A DNA stretch of 64,000 nt from Thermoproteota archaeon (GCA_021324265.1 JAJPJK010000004.1:1-64000), one strand, 5' to 3'. Positions 45,042 to 54,842 are shown, counted from the stretch's first letter. Translations and numbers: made by a program. Notes: generated by a model from the sequence alone, not told the origin.

Positions 45042-46040
45042 ATGGCACAAAAGAAATTTCTGATTGCTTCATTTTCTCCCTTGCCCGAAAGTGTCATAGA
45101 GGGTTTCTTTTCGCCATTTCTAAGCGAAGTGAAAGCTGAAATAGAAATTGTTAGCCTATTTGGTGCAGATGAAAACAGGATTTTCAAAACTCTTGAGAAA
45201 GCAGACATAGTCATTGGAGATCATACATTCCAAATGAAAATAACCAAAGAAATGGTTGAACACATGAAGAATGTCAAACTAATTCAACAGCCAAGTACAG
45301 GCTATGATAATATAGATATCGAAGCATGCAGAGAGAAAGGTATACCTGTGGCTAACGCAGGAGGCGCCAATGCAGTCTCAGTTGCAGAATACACAATCAT
45401 GGTAGCGCTAGCTCTACTTAAGCGACTCTTTGAAGCGCATCAAAAAACCCAAGCTGGAGAATGGCCTCAATGGGAACTCATGGATCGAGGAACTTTTGAT
45501 CTTTCATCTCGAACATGGGGCATTATTGGACTTGGAAGAATAGGCAGCGAATTAGCTAAAAGACTAAGGGCATTCGATGTTAGAATCATATATTATGATA
45601 AGATAAGGCGTGAAGAAATAGAGAGAAGCTTAGGAATTGAATTCAGAAATTTGCCAAGGCTTCTCAAGGAAAGCGATATCATCTCGATACATGTGCCTCT
45701 TACAAAAGAAACAAAAGCCATGATAGGCGAAAAGGAGTTAAGGACGATGAAACCTTCAGCAATCTTCATCAATCCATCAAGAGGTGAGCTTGTGGATGAA
45801 AAAGCACTAGCTAAGGCATTACAGGAGAGATGGATCTGGGGAGCAGCTGTTGATGTATTTAGCGTAGAACCGCCTGATAAAGAGCATCCACTTTTAAATT
45901 TGAAGAATGTTAACTTAATTACAACTCCTCATATCGCAGGGGCGAACACAGATTCAAGATTTAGAATTATCGAGTTCAGCATTAAAAATGTAATAAGGGT
46001 CATCAATGGAGAAAAACCTGAAGGCGTTGTAAATTTATAA
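45042..46040 (+). CDS. D-isomer-specific 2-hydroxyacid dehydrogenase
   Basis: The 332-residue protein has the NAD-binding WGIIGLGRIGSELAKRL and catalytic residues in NPSRGELVDEKAL (Arg) and TPHIAGANTDSR (His), giving the D-2-hydroxyacid dehydrogenase pattern seen in 3-phosphoglycerate dehydrogenase and glyoxylate/hydroxypyruvate reductases. Without the ACT domain of SerA, a simple hydroxyacid substrate is likely. Its stop (TAA) overlaps the start of the ThDP enzyme as TAATG, so both are co-translated and probably act on the same 2-oxoacid. Confidence 0.88.
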   Translation: MAQKKFLIASFSPLPESVIEGFFSPFLSEVKAEIEIVSLFGADENRIFKTLEKADIVIGDHTFQMKITKEMVEHMKNVKLIQQPSTGYDNIDIEACREKGIPVANAGGANAVSVAEYTIMVALALLKRLFEAHQKTQAGEWPQWELMDRGTFDLSSRTWGIIGLGRIGSELAKRLRAFDVRIIYYDKIRREEIERSLGIEFRNLPRLLKESDIISIHVPLTKETKAMIGEKELRTMKPSAIFINPSRGELVDEKALAKALQERWIWGAAVDVFSVEPPDKEHPLLNLKNVNLITTPHIAGANTDSRFRIIEFSIKNVIRVINGEKPEGVVNL

Positions 46041-47731
46041 TGCCTGAACTAAGTGTTGCTAGATTCGTAGCACATTGCCTTTACCTAAACTCAGTTAAAA
46101 GGATTTATGGAATAATCGGCACTAGTGTGCTAGATTTCTTTGATGCGCTCTATGATTATAGAGCACAGATTAAATTTATCACAACAAGACATGAGCAAGT
46201 TGCGGTCTCTGCAGCAGATGCTGAAGCGAGGATAACAGGTAACATAGGAGTAGCTGTAGTTCATGCAGGTCCTGGATTCCTTAACTCCATTATATCGCTA
46301 GGCATCGCTATGAAAGATCGCATACCCTTACTTCTCATCACTGGAGGCGTGAGAAGGAGACTAAAAGGAACTGATGCATGGCTAGAGGTAGAGCAAGAAG
46401 ATATAGCTAAACCTATAGTTAAAGCTTACTTTAGGATCAATACACCAGTTGAAACACCTTCAATAATGAAGGAAGTCTTCGATGCGTTATCAAAGACCCC
46501 AAAAGGGCCTGTAATTTTAGAAGTGCCCGAAGACAACTGGAACGAAAAAGTCAGCTTCGATGAACATGTATTCAATGAGTTAAGATTAAGGGAAATGGAT
46601 GCAGGTACTCCGAAAAGAGAGAATATTAAAGAAATTTCGGATAAACTGCTAAATGCTAAAAGGCCTTTGATACTTGCATGCGGAGAGCTTACTCTTAACA
46701 AAGGTTATAGAGAAGAACTTTTAGAAAGGCTGTTGCAGAAAACTGGAGCCTATTTAATAACGAGCGGTAATGGAAGAGGAGCAATTAGCGAGGAAAACGA
46801 AAGAAACCTAGGGCGAGCTGGATATGGAGGCGGAAATCTAGTAGCAGATAGCGCACTAGAAAGTTGCGATTTCCTCCTAGTCCTTGGAAATGAGTTCGAT
46901 GATATAACAACCTATGCTTACACATTGCTACCTGAAGGCGAAGCAATAGCGGTAAGCAAAGATGATTCGATGAAGAAAAGACCAAGCTACTTTGAGCTTA
47001 TTGATGCTGATCCATTTAGTTTTCTAGAATACCTCAATAAAGAAATCGAAAATAGAAATAGTGTTGTTAAGCCAGAATGGGATGAAAGAATAAACGGTTA
47101 TAGAAAAAAATGGAGAGCCATGCTTGAAGAGGCAATAGCTAGAAAGTTTGAAGGAAGAGTTAACGTTTCAAGATTCTTCAAAACACTTGATGATAGGCTA
47201 CCAAGAAATCGCATTGTAACAGGAGGCCAAGGCGTCCATATCCTTTACGCTTATGATTATCTAAAAATATATAGACCTAGAAGCTTTTTGGCTGCTACAA
47301 ATCTAGGAGCTATGGGTTATGCATTTCCTGCAGCTATAGGAGCGAAGCTCGCGAGTAAAGAAGATGAAGTAATCGCGGTGCTTGGTGACGGTGATTTCAT
47401 GATGACAATTCAAGATCTGGAAACAGTTAAGAGAGAAAACATAGCGCTGAAAATGATTATTGTCAATGATAATAGCTATAGAGTTCTATATCAACGACAA
47501 GCTATTCAGAAGCAAGGAAGAATATATGAAACTCTATTACAAAACCCTGATTTCGTAAAGCTAGCAAACTCCTTTGGAATAAGTGCGATGCGTATAACAA
47601 GCGATGAAGAAATAATTGAAGCCGTGAATAAGTTAGTGGAAACAAAGGATCCATTCCTTCTCGAAATTGTCTGTGACCCAAATGACTTGCCTCCTCTCAA
47701 CTTAAAACAAACCTTGGAAATGAGCATGTAA
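46040..47731 (+). CDS. ThDP-dependent 2-oxoacid decarboxylase/acetolactate synthase-family enzyme
   Basis: This 563-residue protein has the ThDP layout: TTRHEQ with the proton-shuttling glutamate (E52), a central domain with SGNGRGAISEEN, and a C-terminal GDGDFMMTIQDLETV (about 449-463) with the Mg/ThDP motif GDG-x25-N. It fits the acetolactate synthase/oxalyl-CoA decarboxylase/benzoylformate decarboxylase superfamily. No small regulatory subunit follows, so acetolactate synthesis is less likely than a decarboxylation or carboligation. It is co-translated with the hydroxyacid dehydrogenase and followed by an aldo/keto reductase. Confidence 0.85.
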   Translation: MPELSVARFVAHCLYLNSVKRIYGIIGTSVLDFFDALYDYRAQIKFITTRHEQVAVSAADAEARITGNIGVAVVHAGPGFLNSIISLGIAMKDRIPLLLITGGVRRRLKGTDAWLEVEQEDIAKPIVKAYFRINTPVETPSIMKEVFDALSKTPKGPVILEVPEDNWNEKVSFDEHVFNELRLREMDAGTPKRENIKEISDKLLNAKRPLILACGELTLNKGYREELLERLLQKTGAYLITSGNGRGAISEENERNLGRAGYGGGNLVADSALESCDFLLVLGNEFDDITTYAYTLLPEGEAIAVSKDDSMKKRPSYFELIDADPFSFLEYLNKEIENRNSVVKPEWDERINGYRKKWRAMLEEAIARKFEGRVNVSRFFKTLDDRLPRNRIVTGGQGVHILYAYDYLKIYRPRSFLAATNLGAMGYAFPAAIGAKLASKEDEVIAVLGDGDFMMTIQDLETVKRENIALKMIIVNDNSYRVLYQRQAIQKQGRIYETLLQNPDFVKLANSFGISAMRITSDEEIIEAVNKLVETKDPFLLEIVCDPNDLPPLNLKQTLEMSM

Positions 47732-47768
47732 ACAATACTTGTATATTTCTTTATTGATATAACCATTC

Positions 47769-48596
47769 ATGGAAAAGAAAAGATTCGGGAATAAAGGCCC
47801 GCTTGTTTCTGAAATAGGCATGGGAACATATTACGATGTTGCATGGATCATACTATCAAGGATCGGTATTTTAAGAGGAAAAAACAAAAAGATTGAAGCC
47901 ATCAAAACAGGCCTAAGAGGCGGAATAAACCTCATCGACACTGCAGAACTGTATGGCTCTGAGCCACTTGTAGCAAAAGCTGTATCTGAATTCAATAGAG
48001 AAGAACTTTTCATATCTACCAAGGTTTGGCCTAGCCATCTTAAAAGAGATGCGTTGCTTAGAGCTCTAGATAATAGTTTGAAGAGACTTAATATGAAATA
48101 CGTCGATCTATATCTCATTCATTTTCCCAATCCTAGGATACCAATTCAGGAAACAATGAGAGCAATGGAAGAAGCGGTAGCAAATGGAAAGGTATTATAC
48201 ATAGGCTTGAGTAACTTTAACCTCAAACAAATAGAGGAAGCAAGAAATGCTTTAAGCAAACATGATATAACAGCAGTCCAGCTAGAATACAGTTTATTGA
48301 ATAGAAAGATCGAGAAAGATATATTGCCATATTGCCAGAAAGAAGGTATTGCTCTAATGGCCTATTATCCTTTAGGTCATGGAAGACTTGCAAAAGATAA
48401 ACGAAAGTTCGAACCATTCATAAAAAAATACGGTAAAAGTCAGGCCCAGATAGCACTTCGATGGCTAGCTGATAAATATTATGTATTCCCTATACCTAGG
48501 GCTTCCAATCCTATTCACATAGAAGAAAATTTAAATGCGTCTGGTTGGAAGCTCGATGAGGCAGATACTAAGCAACTAGAATATATATTTAGCTAA
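47769..48596 (+). CDS. aldo/keto reductase
   Basis: The 275-residue TIM-barrel protein has NLIDTAELYGSEPLV (catalytic Asp/Tyr), STKVWPSH (Lys) and LIHFPNP (His), so the full AKR tetrad is present. It reduces an aldehyde or ketone with NADPH, or the reverse. It lies 37 bases after the ThDP enzyme with its own GTATATTTCTT box about 25 bases upstream, and may finish the pathway by handling an aldehyde product (inference). Confidence 0.9.
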   Translation: MEKKRFGNKGPLVSEIGMGTYYDVAWIILSRIGILRGKNKKIEAIKTGLRGGINLIDTAELYGSEPLVAKAVSEFNREELFISTKVWPSHLKRDALLRALDNSLKRLNMKYVDLYLIHFPNPRIPIQETMRAMEEAVANGKVLYIGLSNFNLKQIEEARNALSKHDITAVQLEYSLLNRKIEKDILPYCQKEGIALMAYYPLGHGRLAKDKRKFEPFIKKYGKSQAQIALRWLADKYYVFPIPRASNPIHIEENLNASGWKLDEADTKQLEYIFS

Positions 48597-48658
48597 AAGT
48601 ATTTAATAAAAATTTTATAGCATAAACATCAATAAGAACATAAAAATTTTAGATAACT

Positions 48659-50665
48659 TTAAACTCTTTTTATAAATATTGTAGCCGATTTTTTATCTAC
48701 TTGCTCCTTACCTGAACACACAACGCCTTTATCTTTATAAGAAGAAATGATGACCTCCCACTTCCCTTCAGGTAATGGGAATTCGAATGCTTCTCCTGCA
48801 TTAAGAACTATCAAGTACTCTTTACTATCTAAAGTGATGAAAAAAGCTAAAAAATTTGTAGTTGAATTCCATGCAGATTGATCAACCTGCTTTCCTTCTT
48901 TGTTAAACCAAATAATTCCCTTAGGAAAATTGAGAGCCGTATTCTCCTTTCTGAACTTTATTGCAGATTTCACGAACTCAAGAAATCTTCGCCTTCTCTC
49001 ATCGAGCTCCCAAGAATACCATGAAATCTCGTTGTCTTGACAAAAGGCATTATTGTTTCCTTTTTGAGTCCTGCTCAATTCATCACCGCCTAAGAGCATG
49101 GGGATCCCTTGACTTATAAATAAAGTAATGATGAAATTCCTCTTGATCCTTTCTCTAAGTTCAATAATTTCTTGTTTATCCGTTGGGCCTTCAACCCCGC
49201 AATTCCAGCTAAAGTTCTCATCAGCACCATCTTTGTTTTCGAAACCATTTGCTTCATTATGTTTTTGATTATAACTTACCAAGTCCTCAAGTGTAAAGCC
49301 ATCATGGCAAGTAATGTAGTTAATGCTCGAAAAGATGTCCTTTTTAACAAAGATATCCCTCGAACCTGTTATTCTATTCGCTATTTCGCCATATGGAAGC
49401 ATTTCTCCCCTCCAAAATCTCCTGATTATATCTCTATATTTGCCATTCCATTCTGCCCATTCCAAGGGGAAATTTCCGAGCTGGTATCCGTTTGGACCAA
49501 GATCCCAAGGTTCAGCAATTAAAATCGCTCTCGAAAGAATTGGGTCTTGTCGAATAGCAATCATCAAAGCATTGTTCATATTGATCTTTTCATATTCCCT
49601 CGCAAGCACGGGTGCTACATCGAATCGAAAACCATCTACATGCATTTCTTGAACCCAGTATCTAAGACTATCTAGTATCATTTGTATCACTCTAGGATGA
49701 GTTGTATTCAGTGTATTTCCAACACCAGTATAGTCTATATAATATGTTTTATCGTTGCTGCTCAAAAGATAGTAGCTTAAATTATCTATTCCCCTGAAGC
49801 TAATAGTTGGGCCTAAGTGATTGCCTTCTCCTGTATGATTGTAAACAACATCTAAAATTACTGCAATGCCAGCATTGTGCAACTCATTGACCATTTTCTT
49901 GAACTCGATCACTTGCTGGCCATGAGAGCCTGAGCTTGAATACCTCGCATCAGGAGAGAAATAGTTAATGGGGTTGTATCCCCAATAATTTCTCAAACCC
50001 CTTTCAACCAGTATCTTGTCATCTAAGAATGCATGCACTGGCATGAGCTCGATCACATTGACCCCTAGATCATTAAGATAATCTATGACTTGTTTTGTTG
50101 CAAGTGCAGCATAAGTACCTCTTAAATGCTCGGGAATCTCCTTATTAAGAATTGTGAAGCCTTTTACATGCGTTTCGTAAATTAAAAGATCTTTCAAATC
50201 AATGCCTCTTTTTATAAATTCCTTGTCCTCCCAATTGAAATTAGAATCAACTACAACACATTTGGGCACATATAAGTCATCAGGCACTTCATTAAACTCA
50301 AAGATTCCTGTTATATTTGGCTTGTAATCAAAGAGTGAATCATCCCATTTTATGGGTATAGTCCCTGCAATAGCTTTAGCATAGGGATCAATCACTATCT
50401 TGTTAGGATTAAAACGTAGACCTTCGTTAGGTTTGTATGGTCCATGAATTCGATAAGCATAAAGCTGTCCTGGTTTTATTCCTGAAATGAAGTCCAACCA
50501 TAAATCTCCATATCTATTCCTAAGCTCAACGGATTCTTTGGGATATTTTTGATCTTCTGAATAAATTTGAAGTTCAACTTTAGTAGCAAATTCCGAAAAT
50601 ATGACGAAGGCCGTTCCGCCTTTTTCCTCGATATACGTCGAACCAATAGGATAAGGACAGCGCAT
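48659..50665 (-). CDS. glgX: glycogen debranching enzyme GlgX/isoamylase type
   Basis: About 668 residues of GH13 family with an N-terminal beta-domain (CBM48-like, IHGPYKPNEGLRFNPNK), then the catalytic barrel with VVYNHTGEG, GFRFDVAP (nucleophile Asp), LIAEPWDLG (acid Glu) and ITCHDGFTL, plus GGDELSRTQKGNNNAFC, the mark of GlgX/TreX-type enzymes. It cleaves alpha-1,6 branches of glycogen. The ATG at 50665 is preferred over the longer reading at 50680, because CTTTTTATATGA lies about 25 bases before it. No other glycogen gene is adjacent. Confidence 0.93.
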   Translation of the reverse strand: MRCPYPIGSTYIEEKGGTAFVIFSEFATKVELQIYSEDQKYPKESVELRNRYGDLWLDFISGIKPGQLYAYRIHGPYKPNEGLRFNPNKIVIDPYAKAIAGTIPIKWDDSLFDYKPNITGIFEFNEVPDDLYVPKCVVVDSNFNWEDKEFIKRGIDLKDLLIYETHVKGFTILNKEIPEHLRGTYAALATKQVIDYLNDLGVNVIELMPVHAFLDDKILVERGLRNYWGYNPINYFSPDARYSSSGSHGQQVIEFKKMVNELHNAGIAVILDVVYNHTGEGNHLGPTISFRGIDNLSYYLLSSNDKTYYIDYTGVGNTLNTTHPRVIQMILDSLRYWVQEMHVDGFRFDVAPVLAREYEKINMNNALMIAIRQDPILSRAILIAEPWDLGPNGYQLGNFPLEWAEWNGKYRDIIRRFWRGEMLPYGEIANRITGSRDIFVKKDIFSSINYITCHDGFTLEDLVSYNQKHNEANGFENKDGADENFSWNCGVEGPTDKQEIIELRERIKRNFIITLFISQGIPMLLGGDELSRTQKGNNNAFCQDNEISWYSWELDERRRRFLEFVKSAIKFRKENTALNFPKGIIWFNKEGKQVDQSAWNSTTNFLAFFITLDSKEYLIVLNAGEAFEFPLPEGKWEVIISSYKDKGVVCSGKEQVDKKSATIFIKRV

Positions 50666-50680
50666 TACCAAATTGATCAT

Positions 50681-50994
50681 ATAAAAAGATTTATGTTTGC
50701 TGATCAGCAGACAAAAAAGGAATTATTTCCTTAAATATAGCTCATTTTTCCATATATAATCTCCCAGCATGCTACCTTTTTTATACAAAATTTTATATCG
50801 AATAACCCTTCAATGATGAGAGCCTAATGTCTTTAATAGCACACTTGAAATATTTATAAACCAAAGTTTCTCCTACTTTACTTTATACCGCTAACGTTTA
50901 TGGAGAAAGGTATAATTAAATTTTTGTACCTTCCCCAATAGAAAAACCAAAATAATGTACTAAAACTAAATGAGCTGAAAAAATTGAGCAGTAA
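50681..50994. other. intergenic region upstream of glgX
   Basis: This 314-base stretch holds the glgX promoter and upstream region and the 3' flank of the aminopeptidase gene. A perfect palindrome TGCTGATCAGCA (50698-50709) lies upstream of the glgX TATA box. An AAATATTTATAAACC element near 50850 (+) looks like a TATA box but leads only to a 13-codon ORF from 50900. No RNA gene is recognised. Confidence 0.5.
50698..50709. promoter_or_regulatory. 12-base palindrome upstream of glgX
   Basis: TGCTGATCAGCA is perfectly self-complementary and stands about 33-44 bases before the chosen glgX start, just upstream of the TATA box. This is a position used by activators in archaea. The role is inferred. 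Confidence 0.4.
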
Positions 50995-52044
50995 CTACGC
51001 TAAGGTTCCCTTAATACGCTTAGCCAAATCCTTGAGATCTTCGTGAACAAAATCGCCATTTTCTATTATAGTTGCACCGTCTGCGCGAAGAGTCGTATTA
51101 AGCATTACACAGTCTGTGTGAGACTTAGCTAACCCAAATTTGCCTTTGAAAGTTGGAGCTTGACTGCCAAACCCCCAGTCTAAGGCCCCCCATATCCTTT
51201 CGTCTTCTAGAATGTTACCTGATGGACGAGCATTTGGATTGCAACCTATAGCTATATGTGCTACGTTATACATATTTGGGTCATTTAGGTCTTCAAGCCA
51301 CCGTTTAAAGACCATCGCTTCTCTGCCGCCTCTTATACTTACAATTTTCCCATTTTCTATTCGTATTTCAATAGGTTTTCTTAAGAGCCCGAGTTCAAAT
51401 GGAGGGTAGGCAGAGACGTCTGCGACAAAAATGCCGTTTATAGATTCTTCAAGCGGAGCCCAATCAACTTGACCTACAAGCGCATAGTCTCCAGGACCAA
51501 AAATTTCGCCCTCAATTAGTATAGGTCTAGAACTATCATTTTCGAATGTCATATTTGTACCTTCGCTGGAAAAGAGTTCAAATCTTTTTGATCTGGACAC
51601 TATATTAGCTAATTTTTTTTGAAATTCAAACAAGAGCTTCAAATCGACTCTTCCAATCATTCTAACCATCATATCTGCATCCATCCCTACCAATATGAGA
51701 TATTTTGTCTTGTTGTTCAAAATCACCTCTTCGTAAATTGAAGAATAGAGTAGCCAAGTTTTATTGAACTCTAACCAAACATCAGCGTTCTTTAGTGCGG
51801 CCCTTAGGCTTCTCACAGGTAAATCTTTTTCTGCCTCCATTCCTACTCCGCTTGTCATATTATACCAAAGCACTAAGGGTTTAGCTCCAATAAGCTTAGC
51901 CGCTTGAGCCGTAGCAACGATTGCCCGATAATCAGAACCTGAATCAGCGGTTATAAGTACTTCATCACCCTTATTCACATGCAATATATCTTCGATCAAT
52001 TTCCTAGCTGCTATCGCAAGCTCGAATTCATACCCGCTTGTCAT
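50995..52044 (-). CDS. aminopeptidase-like protein, M29-related
   Basis: The 349-residue protein resembles M29-type aminopeptidases and the related NicX-type ring-opening enzymes: an N-terminal VNKGDEVLITADSGSDYRAIV block, a central SSEGTNMTFE, GEIFGPGD and AYPPFELGL, and later HIAIGCNPNAR, WGALDWGFG, AKSHTDCVML and the C-terminal ENGDFVHE, which supply the Glu/His/Asp metal ligands seen in this group. It probably hydrolyses a small peptide or amide. It lies one base after the DUF917 gene, forming a two-gene operon that faces away from the ABC operon. Confidence 0.75.
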   Translation of the reverse strand: MTSGYEFELAIAARKLIEDILHVNKGDEVLITADSGSDYRAIVATAQAAKLIGAKPLVLWYNMTSGVGMEAEKDLPVRSLRAALKNADVWLEFNKTWLLYSSIYEEVILNNKTKYLILVGMDADMMVRMIGRVDLKLLFEFQKKLANIVSRSKRFELFSSEGTNMTFENDSSRPILIEGEIFGPGDYALVGQVDWAPLEESINGIFVADVSAYPPFELGLLRKPIEIRIENGKIVSIRGGREAMVFKRWLEDLNDPNMYNVAHIAIGCNPNARPSGNILEDERIWGALDWGFGSQAPTFKGKFGLAKSHTDCVMLNTTLRADGATIIENGDFVHEDLKDLAKRIKGTLA

Positions 52045-52045
52045 G

Positions 52046-53125
52046 TTATTTCTTAACTAAAACCTCTACCGGTATGAAATCAAAGTCAAAACCGAAATGT
52101 CTAGGACCAAAAAGTTCAAGGCCTTTACTTGAACGCCATACCTTAGGTGATGGAGATGCTATAATGTGTACATATTCATTTATCTTCAACCGATTAGTAA
52201 GCAACGGCTGGCCATTTTCTTTGAGTAAGACGATTAAATCAGGAGGCATGACGATGGGCTTTCCGTTTATGGAAGCAAAGATGTACTCATTCTTGACATA
52301 TATGGTAAGCTCTGATGATTTATTCTCCAGCACTACATTGCCTTCAAGAAATTTTCCTGTATTCTGTAAATCAACCATTTTTACTACGCCCTCAAAAATC
52401 TTGTATCCCTTCAATAACTTGAGTAGCTCATGAATCGGATCCAAGTTTTCTTCAATACACCTTCTTACCGTTCTACCTAGCTCCAAGCAAAGGGTCAAAG
52501 TTCCTTCAATTACCACTTCTCGTGCATCTTTTCCATTTAAAGGAGTGTCTATAACAAATCCACTTCCCTTTGACAAATAAGAAACAAATCTGGCAATGTT
52601 TTCATAGTCATCTATACTCGCGGTGTTTTCTATCAATAGAGAGTTGCCTGTTTTTGTAACTATCACTGAAGGTGTAACTGGTTTACCAAAAATATGAGCT
52701 GTTGACTGATGCAACTCAGGTCCAGCTCTACCCATTAAATCCCCATCTACTACTGGCACATTTAATAAAGAAGCAACGAACAATGCAATCGATGTATTCC
52801 CACCTCCTATCTCGGATGCGACAATAGCGGTTATTCTTTTTTCCATTCTTCTCTCAAGTAAATGAAAAGCTTTTTTTACGAGTGCTACCGTTTCCTGCTG
52901 ACTCCTTTCCTCCAACGAACCCATTGAACCAACAAAGTAAGGAGACACCACGAAATCGTCATCGGTAAGATCAGAAACGCTTATGAAACTGATATTATTA
53001 TAAATGTCTTTCAAAAGCTCATACCCCAAATCAGGAGAGCCACCTCCTCCAGTTGCTAGTATTGTTGTACCTAAAATAAAGTCCTTAACATCCTCTATAT
53101 TCTTTAATATATTAATTTGTTTCAT
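52046..53125 (-). CDS. DUF917 (S-methyl-thiohydantoin desulfurase-like) protein, copy 1
   Basis: This 359-residue protein begins ATGGGGSPDLGYELL after a short helix, and has EIGGGNTSIALF, DGDLMGRAGPELHQST and GPRHFGFDFDFIPVE near its end. These are the hallmarks of DUF917, a family usually found next to HyuA-type proteins. Family members have been linked to thiohydantoin and hydantoin breakdown. It is divergent from the ABC transporter operon (64 bases between starts). A second copy lies at 59314. Confidence 0.85.
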   Translation of the reverse strand: MKQINILKNIEDVKDFILGTTILATGGGGSPDLGYELLKDIYNNISFISVSDLTDDDFVVSPYFVGSMGSLEERSQQETVALVKKAFHLLERRMEKRITAIVASEIGGGNTSIALFVASLLNVPVVDGDLMGRAGPELHQSTAHIFGKPVTPSVIVTKTGNSLLIENTASIDDYENIARFVSYLSKGSGFVIDTPLNGKDAREVVIEGTLTLCLELGRTVRRCIEENLDPIHELLKLLKGYKIFEGVVKMVDLQNTGKFLEGNVVLENKSSELTIYVKNEYIFASINGKPIVMPPDLIVLLKENGQPLLTNRLKINEYVHIIASPSPKVWRSSKGLELFGPRHFGFDFDFIPVEVLVKK

Positions 53126-53160
53126 TTATGTTTTTTTTGTTGAAGTACTTATAAACATTA

Positions 53161-53170
53161 CTTTTTAAAA
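53161..53170 (+). promoter_or_regulatory. TATA box for the ABC importer operon
   Basis: CTTTTTAAAA is centred about 25 bases before the ATG at 53190, supporting this start and a leaderless message. Confidence 0.5.
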
Positions 53171-53189
53171 CACCTCTCTATAATAGCTC

Positions 53190-54842
53190 ATGAACAAAAA
53201 AGCTATTGGAAAAGGATTAATAGTAATAATAATATTGGTGGTTATTATTGTAGCTGTCTTGGGAGGGTACTATTACTCACTATTAAATAGCCAACAGAGC
53301 CAGCCAAAGAAAACGGTTGTAGTGTATGCCTCTATATCGGAGATGACATCTGCAGATCCTAGCACCGAGTTCTCAAATTCAATAATGTGGCTTGCATTTA
53401 CATATGAAAGATTGATCTATTATGATCCTATTCAAAATAAACTTATACCTGAATTAGCAGTGAGTTGGGAAAGAAGCCAAGATAATCTAACTTGGACTTT
53501 TCACCTTAGACACGGCGTAACCTTCCATGACGGGTCTCCACTCAATGCCGATGCAGTAATCTTTTCATTGAACAGGACGATTACACTAGGTCAAGGCGCC
53601 GCATTCCTTTGGGCTTCTGTCAAGTCCATTGAAAAAGTAGACGATTATACAGTAAGGCTACATCTAAACTATCCAGCACCAATTGATTTGATTGCTTCTG
53701 CAGCCTATGCTAGTTATATATTCAGCCCTAAGGTAGTGCAATACGCAAAAGCTTCCAATGCAACTGATCCTAAAATAAGTGATTGGTTCAACGCAGGAAA
53801 TGACGCTGGATCAGGTCCCTATAAATTAATCAAATGGGATCCAAAAAATGAAGTGATTTTTGAAAAATATAGCGCTTGGTGGGGATGGAATGCAACAGAT
53901 TACCCGTTAAAATCTAGTAGCGCTCCTGATATATTCACAATAAAAATCGTCGCGGATGCTGTAACACAAGAAAATATGCTTCTTGCAGGCCAGATCCAAA
54001 TCGCTCAGCAAGTACCGTTGGAGGATCTTAACAATCTTAAAAATAATCCCAATATTCAAGTTGTAACGAAACCAAGTTTCCAGCAACTGATCCTCCTTTT
54101 AAATACAAAAAAGGCACCTTTAGATAATGTGCTAGTAAGGGAAGCTATAGCTCACGCAATACCCTACGATGACATCGTAACCGTGGCGAGATATGGATAT
54201 GCAAGGGTTGCTAGTGGCCCTGTGCCATATGGTATGTGGGGTCATTCAGATCAATTCAGATATAGTTACAACTTAACATTAGCAAAAAGCCTCCTAGTTC
54301 AAGCTGGATATCCGAACGGAATTAATAGAAAACTTTTGTTAACATACACTACTGGAGATATATACGAAAAAAGGTCTGCTGAACTGATTCAGTCTGCTTT
54401 AGCCCAAATAGGTATCCAAGTAGATGTGAGACCGCTAAGCTGGGATGAACAGTGGGCTCTTGCTAAATCTGGATGGGAAAATCCGAACAATGCTCAGGAT
54501 ATACTTATGTTCTATTGGTGGCCAACATATAATTCGCCTTTCGACTTCTTATATAATATGTTTGATAGCCAAAGCAAAGATTTCAATCTTGGGTACTTCA
54601 CAAACGAAACTTTCGACAACTTACTTTCAACAGCAGTTACTCTTGAAGGTTCTGATAGAGAAAAAGCAACTACCCTATATCTTCAAGCACAGCAAATCAT
54701 TTACGAACAAGTTGCAGGGATACCACTTTGGGATATGACATACGTAATTGCCGCCTCTTCAAGTCTTTCCAATTTGGACATGGCCATAAATCCGGCATAT
54801 CCGACTGTAATCTTCCCACAGGCTCTATCTTTAAAGAGCTGA
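53190..54842 (+). CDS. ABC transporter substrate-binding protein, oligopeptide type
   Basis: The 550-residue protein has an N-terminal KAIGKGLIVIIILVV-type hydrophobic segment (residues 5-26) that resembles the class III (pilin-like) signal peptides of crenarchaeal binding proteins, then the SBP_bac_5 fold: LAVSWERSQDNLTWTFHLR, GVTFHDGSPL and the DWFNAGNDAGSGPYKL block. It binds peptides or similar compounds outside the cell and delivers them to the permease. It is the first gene of the operon ending at 58488. Confidence 0.9.
   Translation: MNKKAIGKGLIVIIILVVIIVAVLGGYYYSLLNSQQSQPKKTVVVYASISEMTSADPSTEFSNSIMWLAFTYERLIYYDPIQNKLIPELAVSWERSQDNLTWTFHLRHGVTFHDGSPLNADAVIFSLNRTITLGQGAAFLWASVKSIEKVDDYTVRLHLNYPAPIDLIASAAYASYIFSPKVVQYAKASNATDPKISDWFNAGNDAGSGPYKLIKWDPKNEVIFEKYSAWWGWNATDYPLKSSSAPDIFTIKIVADAVTQENMLLAGQIQIAQQVPLEDLNNLKNNPNIQVVTKPSFQQLILLLNTKKAPLDNVLVREAIAHAIPYDDIVTVARYGYARVASGPVPYGMWGHSDQFRYSYNLTLAKSLLVQAGYPNGINRKLLLTYTTGDIYEKRSAELIQSALAQIGIQVDVRPLSWDEQWALAKSGWENPNNAQDILMFYWWPTYNSPFDFLYNMFDSQSKDFNLGYFTNETFDNLLSTAVTLEGSDREKATTLYLQAQQIIYEQVAGIPLWDMTYVIAASSSLSNLDMAINPAYPTVIFPQALSLKS

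Noticed and set aside
50900-50941. Short 13-codon ORF behind a TATA-like element upstream of the aminopeptidase gene
   Set aside because: Too short and without a partner gene; the TATA-like element is likely chance in an AT-rich gap.
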